This document shows, piece by piece, positions 1 to 8,228 of a stretch of DNA of 35,620 nucleotides. The notes under the pieces are model-generated. The model was not told the origin of the DNA. It was given only the letters and a program-made list of their open reading frames with translations, and ran no database searches. Source of the stretch: JAUICS01 sp964384335 (GTDB lineage Bacteria; Pseudomonadota; Alphaproteobacteria; Micavibrionales; Micavibrionaceae); NCBI GenBank assembly GCA_964384335.1, contig CAYLKN010000021.1, positions 1-35,620 of the forward strand, read 5' to 3'. Each line of letters starts with the position of its first letter. The first letter of the stretch is position 1. A program made the translations under genes and the position numbers.

Positions 1-94
1 AGCATCAGGGGACAAGCATCAGGGGACACAATAACTATTGTGTCCCCCGCGCATTAGTTGGAGCAGCCCGGGGCACAATCATTATTGTGCCCCG
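1..94. repeat. REP-like hairpin pair with short tandem repeat
   Basis: A 14-bp unit (agcatcaggggaca) occurs twice in direct tandem at 1-14 and 15-28. Two perfect hairpins follow. The first pairs ggggacacaat (22-32) with attgtgtcccc (37-47). The second pairs cggggcacaat (69-79) with attgtgccccg (84-94). Both have 11-bp arms and 4-nt loops, and their arms differ mainly at one base. Neither is followed by a T-tract, so they are poor candidates for intrinsic terminators. Two near-identical palindromes beside each other resemble REP/BIME elements mobilised by RAYT (IS200-like Y1) transposases. That assignment is inference, because no transposase lies in the window and the element may continue to the left. 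Positions 95-176 show nothing further. Confidence 0.55.
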
Positions 95-176
95 ATTGCG
101 CTCAATCTCCTTCCATGCACATACTCTGTGAGAAGCTTCCCGGCAACGGCTTTTGTAACAAAACATCCGCCCGGCG

Positions 177-3100
177 TTATGCCCGTGTATGGGGAGGCGC
201 AAAAATAAACCGCCTGACTTTCTTTCCTGAAATACCGTATGTGACTTCGTCAAAGGATATGGCTCTCAGATGCGCGGCGGCGGCGGCGCGGGCGGCGGCG
301 GCGGCCGTACGGGCCGCTTTGCCGGACACGGTTCCGTTTTTATGCAGAATTTCAAAGGCGTCGTTGACGGCATAAGCCGGGAAAGCCGCGTCCTGACGCG
401 CGGCGATGTCGTCCCGGAGGAAGGGAAAAACGGTGTTAACAACCGGCCCCGCTCTGACACGCCCGATGCGTCCGCCGCTTTCATCCGGGCGGACAGCGTT
501 TAAAAGCGTATCCAGATCACGATCGTATCCGCCCCCCAGAAAGGCGTCCGAAAGCGCGAGGAAAAGCGCGTGATCACGGTAGATCAGGGCCTGCATCGCC
601 TCGATGTCCGCAACTTCCGCATCGTTGATGAAAAGAATTCGCGGTCCGCGCGTGCTGTATCCCCGGTCGCGGAACATGATCTCGGCGCCGGTTTCGAGCG
701 CCCTGTCGAAATTCCAGTCTTCCGCCCGGCCGAGTTTTGCAAAACCGCAGGCCGGATCGGCCCTGACGGCAGACACCAGGCCGAGCGCGAAAAGGTGATA
801 ACGCCAGAACCCGGACAATACAAAACTTTCAATATCCGCCTTTTTAAGGAGGCCGTCTTTATACGCCGTATGCATGCGTAACAGGAACTCGCCTGCGGTA
901 AAATACCCGTCGTGACAAGTCCGGCCGAAATTCAGCCATATGTTGGATCCGATGGCACGCTGCTCCCTCAGTCCCCTGCCCTTCGTACCCTGAACCTTGG
1001 AATCCGCGCGGGCTCCGTTATTGGCAAAACCGGCCTGTTTCGGATTGCAAACGGCCTGCGCCCAGAGGTTCAGCACAGTATCGCTTTCATCCTCTCCGAC
1101 CGCATCACGGTGGCGGGCGTAAAGCAGCATCATCTCATGGACATTGCGTTCCACAAACTGTCTCAGGTTATCGGAAACCATTTCACCGCCCGGCACAAAA
1201 AGAGCCGCTGCCGGATAATCCGTAACTTTTTCCTTATACCCTTCCAGCTCGAAAACATTCCGGCTCATCATCTCCGAAAGCGTACTGCAGATATCGTTCT
1301 CAACAAGTGCGGGGGTTGCACTGAACATTCTCATCGCGCGGCCCTGTTCGGTATTGGATGAGAATGTGGCCATCTGAAGAACTGTTCGGTCGTCAAGGGC
1401 ATTCCGGTCGAAATGGTGACCTTTGCGGCGGCCTGCGATAAAATCGTTCAGGGCTTTGGCCACAAACCGTCCCGGTATGCGCGGGTTTCCTCCGCCGCGC
1501 TCTGGCGAAAAGCCGTTGCCCCACTTGATAACGATCCCGGTTTTCTTCTCGGCCGCGGTTTCTGTGATCTTTGTGATGCCGCAATATTGCAGATACCGCA
1601 CAAATACACCCAGCTTTTTAACGGAATCACTGCATGGAACCATATGGCCGAGGATGTGCGTTTGCTCCGTGTCAATCCAGGGTGTCACTTCCATGCGGGC
1701 CCGGATTTCCTCATCACCGGACTGTTCCGCATAATCGGAAATGCTTTGCGGTGCATGACTCATGGACCGGTAATCCTCATTCAAAGGCGTATGAATCAGA
1801 TTTTTAAGACCGAATGCCTGGGCCAGAAAAAGCTGGATATCCGCCGAAATCTCGTCGGCATCGGAGATTATGGCCATCGGTCCGAACTGGTTGTCATTCA
1901 GTGCCGTAAGGGAAAACCGTTCAAGGTATTCATGGGTCTGGACGGGATATCCCTCTTCGTTCGTGCTGTATGGATTGGCCCTGAAAAGATGATCGCGAAT
2001 TTCAGCAGCCGTAAATTTCTCTTCCGTCTGCTGCAGTATATCGCGCTGCATGTTTGTATCAAAGCCGGAAAATCCCCGCTCGTTCAGCAGGATCATGTCA
2101 GACGGGGAAAGATCCAGCGCATGGATCATGTCCGTATCCCGGAAAAGATTATCCATGATTTCCTTGTAAACGCCGCCATTATGACGTGTTTCTATTTTTG
2201 CCGCACTCAGGCCGGACTGCCTGAGAAGAAATGTGGATTCATGAATTCTTGCCCTGGCCTGTTTTCGCTTTTCTTGATCTTCAGGTGTATATTGGTCTAA
2301 ATTTTCCGTAATTTCAAAACCGGCGGCGTGAAGATACCTGCATATCTCCCGGGAAATCGCCCTGCCGGTGTTCAGAATTTTACCCTCTTTATTGTCTGCA
2401 TATATCTTATTATCTGCGTATATCGTGTCTTCGTTTTCCGGTTGCCGTGCCGGGTCCGTCCTTTCCGGAATAACAATGTTTGTATGCAGACATTCCAGTT
2501 TTTCTTTCGCCTCGGTATATGCATTGCGTGCGATGGCCTTTTCTACTTCCTCAATACGCTCTTTTAAAAGGCCAAGCACGTTATAGGGTCCGGAGAGACT
2601 TTCAAGTATCTCCGCAGTTTCCTGTTCCGGCCTGAAAACGCCGCAAAGCCGTGAAGCCGAAAGGATATCCTCAAGATGATCATCTATGGCCGCCTTTTCC
2701 ATCGCTATCATTGTTTTCAGCAATGCTGTTCTTTCGGCATTGACTTTGCCGTCCGCATCCCCCGCATGCCAGATACGCAAGGCAATGTCCATCCTGACCG
2801 AACCGGACAACAGATCAATGCCGCCGTCTTTTGCGTAATCCGGGTATTTTTCCATTGCGTCATTTATCCGGATAAAGACCCGGCGCATTGCCTTTCTGTG
2901 GATTGCGGCCTGAACAAGTGCGGCGGCGAGTTCGTCATCCATACTGGCCCGGCTTGAGGGTACGATATCTTCGGAAAGCATCCGGACAGCAATTTCACGA
3001 ATCCTGTTTTCCTGTTTATCCTCCGGGAAATGGACGACATCAATAAGCTGTCTGAAAAGCTCTATTCCCCTGGCGGTCAAATGCTCCGTCGGGTGCGGGG

Positions 3101-3338
3101 TTATGGTTTTCCAGATTCTTATATCGGAAAGGAGTTTTGTAAACTTGTCCCGGGGATAGCCGGCCTGTGCAACGCGGTTGATGGTTTTTTCAAGGTTGAA
3201 GATATCATCTCCGTTAATAATCCTGTCCGTGAATATTTTCCGGATAACCGAAGCCGCATATAAAAGATGGTCTACAAGCTCAAATTTGGCATAAGCATAA
3301 AGATGTTTTTCGGGAAAGTCTTGAAGCGATAATGTCAT
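177..3338 (-). CDS. ppc: divergent phosphoenolpyruvate carboxylase homologue
   Basis: This 1053-aa protein (E. coli Ppc is 883) is a distant PEPC relative. PEPC makes oxaloacetate from PEP and bicarbonate to refill the TCA cycle. Visible landmarks are TPHPTE at 80-85 (catalytic His82), WHAGDADG near 190-197, PLNE near 518-521 (metal Glu), SDSVK at 570-574 (metal Asp571, Lys574), ERGGG at 613-617 (Arg614), NNGAR at 773-777 and RAIG at 794-797. The loop that is normally FHGRGG reads KWGNGF (605-610), so the conserved His and Arg are Trp and Asn. The usual C-terminal end aligns with LHKNGTVSGKAART, after which comes an extra tail of about 40 residues, Ala-rich at first and basic later. The ATG at 3338 has a weak AGG upstream. 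PEPC ancestry is clear; activity as PEPC is uncertain. It is transcribed alone, divergently from atpH. Confidence 0.78.
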   Translation of the reverse strand: MTLSLQDFPEKHLYAYAKFELVDHLLYAASVIRKIFTDRIINGDDIFNLEKTINRVAQAGYPRDKFTKLLSDIRIWKTITPHPTEHLTARGIELFRQLIDVVHFPEDKQENRIREIAVRMLSEDIVPSSRASMDDELAAALVQAAIHRKAMRRVFIRINDAMEKYPDYAKDGGIDLLSGSVRMDIALRIWHAGDADGKVNAERTALLKTMIAMEKAAIDDHLEDILSASRLCGVFRPEQETAEILESLSGPYNVLGLLKERIEEVEKAIARNAYTEAKEKLECLHTNIVIPERTDPARQPENEDTIYADNKIYADNKEGKILNTGRAISREICRYLHAAGFEITENLDQYTPEDQEKRKQARARIHESTFLLRQSGLSAAKIETRHNGGVYKEIMDNLFRDTDMIHALDLSPSDMILLNERGFSGFDTNMQRDILQQTEEKFTAAEIRDHLFRANPYSTNEEGYPVQTHEYLERFSLTALNDNQFGPMAIISDADEISADIQLFLAQAFGLKNLIHTPLNEDYRSMSHAPQSISDYAEQSGDEEIRARMEVTPWIDTEQTHILGHMVPCSDSVKKLGVFVRYLQYCGITKITETAAEKKTGIVIKWGNGFSPERGGGNPRIPGRFVAKALNDFIAGRRKGHHFDRNALDDRTVLQMATFSSNTEQGRAMRMFSATPALVENDICSTLSEMMSRNVFELEGYKEKVTDYPAAALFVPGGEMVSDNLRQFVERNVHEMMLLYARHRDAVGEDESDTVLNLWAQAVCNPKQAGFANNGARADSKVQGTKGRGLREQRAIGSNIWLNFGRTCHDGYFTAGEFLLRMHTAYKDGLLKKADIESFVLSGFWRYHLFALGLVSAVRADPACGFAKLGRAEDWNFDRALETGAEIMFRDRGYSTRGPRILFINDAEVADIEAMQALIYRDHALFLALSDAFLGGGYDRDLDTLLNAVRPDESGGRIGRVRAGPVVNTVFPFLRDDIAARQDAAFPAYAVNDAFEILHKNGTVSGKAARTAAAAARAAAAAHLRAISFDEVTYGISGKKVRRFIFAPPHTRA

Positions 3339-3381
3339 CTGTACCTGTAATGCTTTTGTTAAAAAGGTTTTGCGACCTTTT

Positions 3382-3409
3382 ATAATAAAACTTTGCGGGG
3401 TTTTGTGAA
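3382..3409 (-). promoter_or_regulatory. predicted sigma70-type promoter of ppc
   Basis: Reading the minus strand, TTCACA (3409-3404) and TATTAT (3387-3382) are separated by 16 bp. Each differs from consensus at one position. The start would fall about 40 bp before the ppc ATG. A hairpin (aaaaggt/acctttt, 3362-3381) lies immediately downstream and reaches to the edge of the -10 box. Assigned by pattern only. Confidence 0.42.
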
Positions 3410-3421
3410 GGGAACAAATAC

Positions 3422-3443
3422 CATCTCTGGCTCATCTCTGGCT
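3422..3443. repeat. 11-bp exact tandem repeat in the ppc-atpH intergenic region
   Basis: The unit catctctggct occurs twice with no gap (3422-3432, 3433-3443). It lies in the 244-bp divergent region between ppc and the atp operon. It could be a paired regulator site or slipped-strand duplication; nothing in the sequence decides between these. The rest of the region (3444-3582) is AT-rich near atpH. It contains TTGGCA at 3512-3517 and TATGAT at 3538-3543, which are badly spaced (20 bp) for a promoter. Confidence 0.5.
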
Positions 3444-3582
3444 AGGGCTGGCCGAATTATGCGCGAAAAACATCATACCGGGAACTTCCGCTTCAGGGCG
3501 TTTTTATGATTTTGGCATATTGCATCGCCTCATAATATATGATAGCAAAATGACAAAAAACAGAGATGAGGGATAATATTTC

Positions 3583-4164
3583 GTGATCAACCAGTTTTTC
3601 AGACCTCCGGAAGTCTTTCTGCGTTACGCTGATGCGCTTCTTGATCTTGGCCATGAACGCGGCGAAACGCAGACCATTGTTAAGAATACAGACGCCCTTC
3701 TCAAGATTATTGAAAATTCAGAGGATCTCAAATCCTGTATTAAGAACCCCAATATATCGGAGACCGAAAAACATAATGCGCTGAATGCAATATCCGACAA
3801 GGCGGGCTTCAGCGAGCTTTTCAGAAATTTCACGGGTGTTGTTGTAAAAAACAGGCGTATATCCTTTCTTGAAACAATTCTGAAAACGGTTTTACACCGT
3901 CATGATGAACGTGCGGGTATTGCGCATGCAGATGTTATCGTTGCAAACGATTTAAGCAGTGCCCAGAAAAAATCGCTTGAGGAAAGCCTGCGCAAAACCC
4001 TGAGTAAAACATTGAGCAGCAATCTGAAGCTGAATATTACAAAGGATGAATCCCTGATTGGCGGTCTTAAGGTTGTTGTCGGCTCGACAATGATAGATGC
4101 TTCCGTCAAATCAAAAATTGAAAGAATGCGCACCGCAATGCTTGAGGCCGGCGTGTCCGCTTAA
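3583..4164 (+). CDS. atpH: F1 ATP synthase delta subunit
   Basis: Delta subunit (193 aa), which links the F1 head to the peripheral stalk of the Fo sector on the inner membrane. The N-terminal helical domain (YADALLDLGHERG near 15-27) and the C-terminal signature SLIGGLKVVVGSTMIDASVKSKI near 157-179 are typical of AtpH/OSCP. The start is GTG, chosen because a GATGAGGGA Shine-Dalgarno-like element lies about 10 bases upstream and the alignment with the family begins there. It is the first gene of atpHAGDC, the usual alphaproteobacterial order with the Fo genes located elsewhere. Confidence 0.95.
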   Translation: MINQFFRPPEVFLRYADALLDLGHERGETQTIVKNTDALLKIIENSEDLKSCIKNPNISETEKHNALNAISDKAGFSELFRNFTGVVVKNRRISFLETILKTVLHRHDERAGIAHADVIVANDLSSAQKKSLEESLRKTLSKTLSSNLKLNITKDESLIGGLKVVVGSTMIDASVKSKIERMRTAMLEAGVSA

Positions 4165-4227
4165 CGAAAACAAATTTTTGGGATTTGACAGCTTGTTGAA
4201 ACACTTTAAAACCATGAACATATAACC

Positions 4228-4243
4228 AAAAAAGGGTAGAAGA
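4228..4243 (+). promoter_or_regulatory. ribosome binding site of atpA, matching that of atpD
   Basis: The A-rich leader aaaaaagggtagaaga directly precedes the atpA ATG. Almost the same string precedes atpD at 6752-6768. A shared strong translation signal on the two catalytic-hexamer subunits fits the need for equal, high synthesis (alpha3 beta3) relative to delta, gamma and epsilon. The link to stoichiometry is inference. Confidence 0.6.
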
Positions 4244-5776
4244 ATGGAAATTCGCGCTTCAGAAATATCAGATATTCTCAAAAAACAGATTGCCGAGTTT
4301 AACGAACAGGCCGATATTGCGGAAATCGGTATCGTTTTATCCGTAAGTGACGGCGTCGCAAGGGTGTACGGTCTTGAAAAAGTGCGGGCCGGGGAAATGG
4401 TCGAATTCCCGGGCGGGATCAAAGGAATGGCCCTGAACCTTGAATTCGACAATGTCGGCGTTGTTATTTTCGGAAGTGACAGGGACATTAAAGAAGGGGA
4501 CATCGTAAACAGGACCGGCCGGATTGTGCGTGTTCCTGTTGGTAAGGAGCTTCTGGGACGTGTTGTCGATGCACTTGGCAATCCTATTGACGGCAAAGGG
4601 CCGATCAAGGCCAAAGAAGACCGCCGCGCAGAAATGAAAGCTCCCGGTATTATTCCCCGCCAGTCCGTTCATGAACCTATGCAATCCGGTATCAAGGCTA
4701 TCGACGCGCTCGTACCCGTCGGCCGGGGACAGAGGGAGCTTATTATCGGCGACCGCCAGACCGGGAAAACGGCTGTTGCGGTTGATGCTATCCTGAATCA
4801 GAAAAGCGTGAATGAATCAGATAACGAAAAAGATCATCTGTATTGTATCTATGTGGCGATCGGCCAGAAGCGCTCGACCGTTGCACAGCTTGTTAGGGAG
4901 CTGGAGGAAAGAGGCGCAATGGAATACTCCATTGTCGTTGCGGCCACCGCATCCGATCCGGCACCGATGCAGTTTCTGGCGCCGTACACTGGCTGTGCCA
5001 TGGGCGAATGGTTCCGGGATAACGGCTTGCACAGTCTTCTGGTATATGATGATTTGTCGAAACAGGCCGTGGCCTACCGTCAGATGTCACTGCTTTTAAG
5101 ACGTCCTCCCGGACGGGAAGCATATCCGGGCGACGTGTTCTATATTCACTCGCGGCTTCTGGAGCGTGCGGCAAAAATGTCTGAGGAGGCCGGTTCCGGT
5201 TCCCTTACGGCTCTGCCGATTATTGAAACCCAGGCCGGGGACATTGCCGCCTATATCCCGACTAACGTTATTTCGATTACGGATGGCCAGATCTTCCTTG
5301 AAACGGGATTGTTCTATAAAGGCATTCGTCCGGCTATCGATGTCGGCGCGTCCGTGTCCAGGGTCGGTTCCTCCGCCCAGATAAAGGCAATGAAGCAAGT
5401 TGCCGGTAAAATCAAGCTGGAACTTGCCCAATACAGGGAGATGGAAGCCTTTTCACAGTTTGCCTCTGATCTTGATGCGGCCACACAGAAACTTCTTGCC
5501 AGAGGCGCACGCCTGACACAATTGCTGAAACAGCCGCAATATTCCCCGCTTACCGTGGAGGAGCAGGTTGTGGTTATTTTCGCCGGAACCAGAGGCTTTC
5601 TCGACTCTATCGAGGTCAATGAGGTCAATAAATTCGAGGAACGCCTGATCCAGGATTTAAGGGCAAAAGAAAAAGATCTTCTGAACGAGATTAAACAGAA
5701 GAAAAAGCTTGATGACGCACTTGAAAAGAAAATTTCAGGTGTGCTTGAGTCATTCAGCAAAAGCTTTAAAAATTAA
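4244..5776 (+). CDS. atpA: F1 ATP synthase alpha subunit
   Basis: Alpha subunit (510 aa, full length), the regulatory nucleotide-binding partner of beta in the alpha3 beta3 hexamer. The order is beta-barrel domain (about 25-95), then P-loop GDRQTGKT at 169-176, then the arginine-finger region PAIDVGASVSRVGS near 363-376, then the C-terminal helical bundle. No gaps or unusual substitutions were seen. It lies 79 bp after atpH and 15 bp before atpG in one operon. A TTGACA occurs in the gap upstream but has no properly spaced -10. Confidence 0.98.
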   Translation: MEIRASEISDILKKQIAEFNEQADIAEIGIVLSVSDGVARVYGLEKVRAGEMVEFPGGIKGMALNLEFDNVGVVIFGSDRDIKEGDIVNRTGRIVRVPVGKELLGRVVDALGNPIDGKGPIKAKEDRRAEMKAPGIIPRQSVHEPMQSGIKAIDALVPVGRGQRELIIGDRQTGKTAVAVDAILNQKSVNESDNEKDHLYCIYVAIGQKRSTVAQLVRELEERGAMEYSIVVAATASDPAPMQFLAPYTGCAMGEWFRDNGLHSLLVYDDLSKQAVAYRQMSLLLRRPPGREAYPGDVFYIHSRLLERAAKMSEEAGSGSLTALPIIETQAGDIAAYIPTNVISITDGQIFLETGLFYKGIRPAIDVGASVSRVGSSAQIKAMKQVAGKIKLELAQYREMEAFSQFASDLDAATQKLLARGARLTQLLKQPQYSPLTVEEQVVVIFAGTRGFLDSIEVNEVNKFEERLIQDLRAKEKDLLNEIKQKKKLDDALEKKISGVLESFSKSFKN

Positions 5777-5791
5777 AGGGCCTGACCACTT

Positions 5792-6718
5792 ATGCCAAGT
5801 TTAAAAAATCTTAAAGACAGAATAGGCTCTGTTAAATCCACTAAAAAGATAACCTCTGCCATGAAAATGGTCGCGGCATCGAAACTGCGTAAAGCGCAGG
5901 AACAAGCCGAGGCCAGTCAGCCTTATGCAACGGCGATGGCCGAAATGCTGAACCGGATTGCAAAAAATATCATCGTGAATGATAACAGTCCGCGCCTTTT
6001 GGTAGGCACAGGCCGGGAAGAAGTTGTATGTCTGCTGATCGTTACATCCGATCGCGGTCTTTGCGGCGGCTTTAACAGCAATCTTGTGCGCAAGGTCAGG
6101 GAAGAGATCAGAACCCTGAGCGGTCAGGGTAAACAGATAAGGCTGATCTGTGCCGGACGCAAGGGCTATGACTTGCTGAAACACGAATTCGGCAGCCGTA
6201 TCCTTCATAAATTCACGAATATTGGCTCCCAAAGCAAAATCGCTTTCTCAGAGGTTGATAAAATCACACAATCCATATTGGAACAATTCGAGGAAGGGTC
6301 GTTTGACGTATGCAAACTTGTCTATAACGAATTTCAATCCGTTATAAAACAAAAACCGTCTGTTCATAAATTAATCCCTTTCGATCTTGAAAGCGGAAGC
6401 GGTGTTGTATCCAATACTGAGCAGAAGGATGAAAAGACAGACAAGGTTAATACCGGACCCTACTCTCCTTATACTTTTGAGCCGGATGAAGAAGAAATAC
6501 TGAGCAAATTGTTGCCGCGTAATCTGGGCATTCAGGTATACAGGGCCATTCTGGACAGTGCCGCGGGTGAGCAGGCGGCGCGGATGACGGCCATGGATAA
6601 CGCCACACGCAATGCAGGCGATATGATCAAAAGCCTGACCCTGCAATACAACCGGGAGCGGCAGGCGTACATCACAAAAGAACTGATCGAAATTATCTCG
6701 GGCGCCGAGGCACTTTAA
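5792..6718 (+). CDS. atpG: F1 ATP synthase gamma subunit
   Basis: Gamma subunit (308 aa), the central rotor shaft. The N-terminal helix has the hallmark KDRIGSVKSTKKITSAMKMV (8-27), followed by SDRGLCGGFNSN near 87-98. The C-terminal helix contains ARMTAMDNATRNA near 263-275, and the protein ends in the expected coiled coil. It is slightly longer than E. coli AtpG (287), with an acidic insertion around 205-235 (SNTEQKDEKTDK region). It follows atpA by 15 bp. Confidence 0.97.
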   Translation: MPSLKNLKDRIGSVKSTKKITSAMKMVAASKLRKAQEQAEASQPYATAMAEMLNRIAKNIIVNDNSPRLLVGTGREEVVCLLIVTSDRGLCGGFNSNLVRKVREEIRTLSGQGKQIRLICAGRKGYDLLKHEFGSRILHKFTNIGSQSKIAFSEVDKITQSILEQFEEGSFDVCKLVYNEFQSVIKQKPSVHKLIPFDLESGSGVVSNTEQKDEKTDKVNTGPYSPYTFEPDEEEILSKLLPRNLGIQVYRAILDSAAGEQAARMTAMDNATRNAGDMIKSLTLQYNRERQAYITKELIEIISGAEAL

Positions 6719-6751
6719 CTTAAACGGGCTTAAAACAAAAATTCTAAACGC

Positions 6752-6768
6752 AAAAAAAAGGGTAGAAA
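6752..6768 (+). promoter_or_regulatory. ribosome binding site of atpD
   Basis: The A-run plus GGGTAGAA directly upstream of the atpD ATG repeats the atpA leader almost base for base, although the surrounding 50-bp gap is otherwise unrelated. Confidence 0.6.
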
Positions 6769-8208
6769 ATGGCACAACAGGCAACACAGGCAAAAGGAAG
6801 CATTCAGCAGATCATGGGTGCGGTGATAGACATCCAGTTTAATGAAGGTGAGGTTCCGCCGATTTTAAATGCGCTTGAAACCCGGAACGGAGAACAGACG
6901 CTGGTCCTGGAAACAGCTCAGCATCTTGGTGATAATGTCGTGCGTGCCATTGCCATGGACACAACCGAAGGTTTGATCCGCGGACAGGAAGTCATTGACA
7001 GGGGACAGCCGATTACAGTTCCGGTCGGACCTCAGGTCAAAGGAAGAATATTTGATGTGATCGGAAACCCGATTGACGAGCAGGGGCCCTGCGAGACGGA
7101 GCTGCGTATGCCAATCCACAGGGATGCGCCCGCTTATATTGATCAGGCAAAAACGACGGAACAACTTATCACAGGTATTAAAGTTGTTGACCTTCTCTGC
7201 CCTTACGCCAAAGGGGGTAAAATCGGCTTGTTTGGCGGTGCCGGCGTCGGCAAGACTGTGACGATCCAGGAACTTATCAATAACATCGCCAAAGAACATG
7301 GCGGCGTATCCGTCTTCGCCGGTGTTGGTGAACGTACGCGGGAAGGAAACGACCTTTACCATGAAATGATCGGGGCGAATGTTGTAAAGCCCGGCGATTA
7401 CGAGAATTCAAAAGCAGCCCTTGTGTACGGACAGATGAACGAACCGCCCGGCGCACGTGCCCGTGTGGGTCTGTCAGCACTGACAATGGCCGAATACTTC
7501 CGCGACGAAGAAGGTCAGGATGTTCTCCTCTTCATTGATAACATTTTCCGTTTCACCCAGGCCGGTGCGGAAGTGTCTGCCCTGCTTGGCCGTATTCCAT
7601 CAGCCGTGGGTTATCAGCCTACGTTGTCAACAGATATGGGGAACCTGCAGGAACGGATTACATCCACCAATAAAGGATCGATCACATCCGTTCAGGCAGT
7701 ATACGTTCCGGCCGATGACCTGACCGACCCGGCCCCGGCAACTACCTTTTCGCACCTTGATGCGACAACGGTTCTGTCCCGTTCAATTGCGGAGCAGGGA
7801 ATTTATCCGGCCATTGATCCTCTGGATTCAACAAGCCGTATTCTCGATCCGCGGATCGTCGGAGATGAACATTGTGCGGTTGCCTCTTCCGTTCAGAAAA
7901 CCCTGCAGACTTATAAATCTCTGCAGGACATTATTGCCATTCTGGGTATGGACGAACTGTCAGAGGAAGACAAGCTGACTGTTGCGAGGGCGCGAAAAAT
8001 CCAGAGATTCCTGTCTCAGCCTTTCCACGTTGCCGAAGTCTTTACGGGAACGCCCGGAACATTCGTCCAGCTTGAAGACACAATCAAAGGATTCAAGGCC
8101 ATAGTTGAAGGTGAGTATGATTACCTGCCCGAGGCTGCGTTCTATATGGTCGGCACAATTGAAGAAGCCGCCGAAAAAGGCCGTAAAATGGCTCAGGAAG
8201 CCGCTTAA
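6769..8208 (+). CDS. atpD: F1 ATP synthase beta subunit
   Basis: Catalytic beta subunit (479 aa), which makes ATP at the alpha/beta interfaces. The P-loop GGAGVGKT is at 156-163, followed by GERTREGND (catalytic Glu region) near 187-195 and Walker B DVLLFIDNIFRF near 250-261. The C-terminal DELSEEDKLTVARARKIQRF segment is the DELSEED lever. Everything expected is present at normal length. It lies 50 bp after atpG and 20 bp before the chosen atpC start. Confidence 0.98.
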   Translation: MAQQATQAKGSIQQIMGAVIDIQFNEGEVPPILNALETRNGEQTLVLETAQHLGDNVVRAIAMDTTEGLIRGQEVIDRGQPITVPVGPQVKGRIFDVIGNPIDEQGPCETELRMPIHRDAPAYIDQAKTTEQLITGIKVVDLLCPYAKGGKIGLFGGAGVGKTVTIQELINNIAKEHGGVSVFAGVGERTREGNDLYHEMIGANVVKPGDYENSKAALVYGQMNEPPGARARVGLSALTMAEYFRDEEGQDVLLFIDNIFRFTQAGAEVSALLGRIPSAVGYQPTLSTDMGNLQERITSTNKGSITSVQAVYVPADDLTDPAPATTFSHLDATTVLSRSIAEQGIYPAIDPLDSTSRILDPRIVGDEHCAVASSVQKTLQTYKSLQDIIAILGMDELSEEDKLTVARARKIQRFLSQPFHVAEVFTGTPGTFVQLEDTIKGFKAIVEGEYDYLPEAAFYMVGTIEEAAEKGRKMAQEAA

Positions 8209-8228
8209 ACAAAAGGAAAATGTGCACC

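Noticed and set aside
22..94. The two left-edge hairpins as terminators of ppc
   Set aside because: No T-run follows either stem on the minus strand, and they occur as a near-identical pair, which fits a repeat element better.
270..310. GCG/GCC-rich tract as a structural or regulatory element
   Set aside because: It encodes the alanine runs of the ppc tail in frame, so coding explains it; it is kept only as part of the C-terminal extension finding.
1413..2300. 295-codon open frame on the plus strand inside ppc
   Set aside because: It lies fully antisense to a gene with clear PEPC motifs, has no family-like sequence or ribosome binding site, and reflects codon bias of the real gene.
4185..4210. 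TTGACA in the atpH-atpA gap as an internal promoter
   Set aside because: No -10 sequence at 16-18 bp; the nearest AT-rich hexamer (TTTAAA) has a 14-bp spacer.
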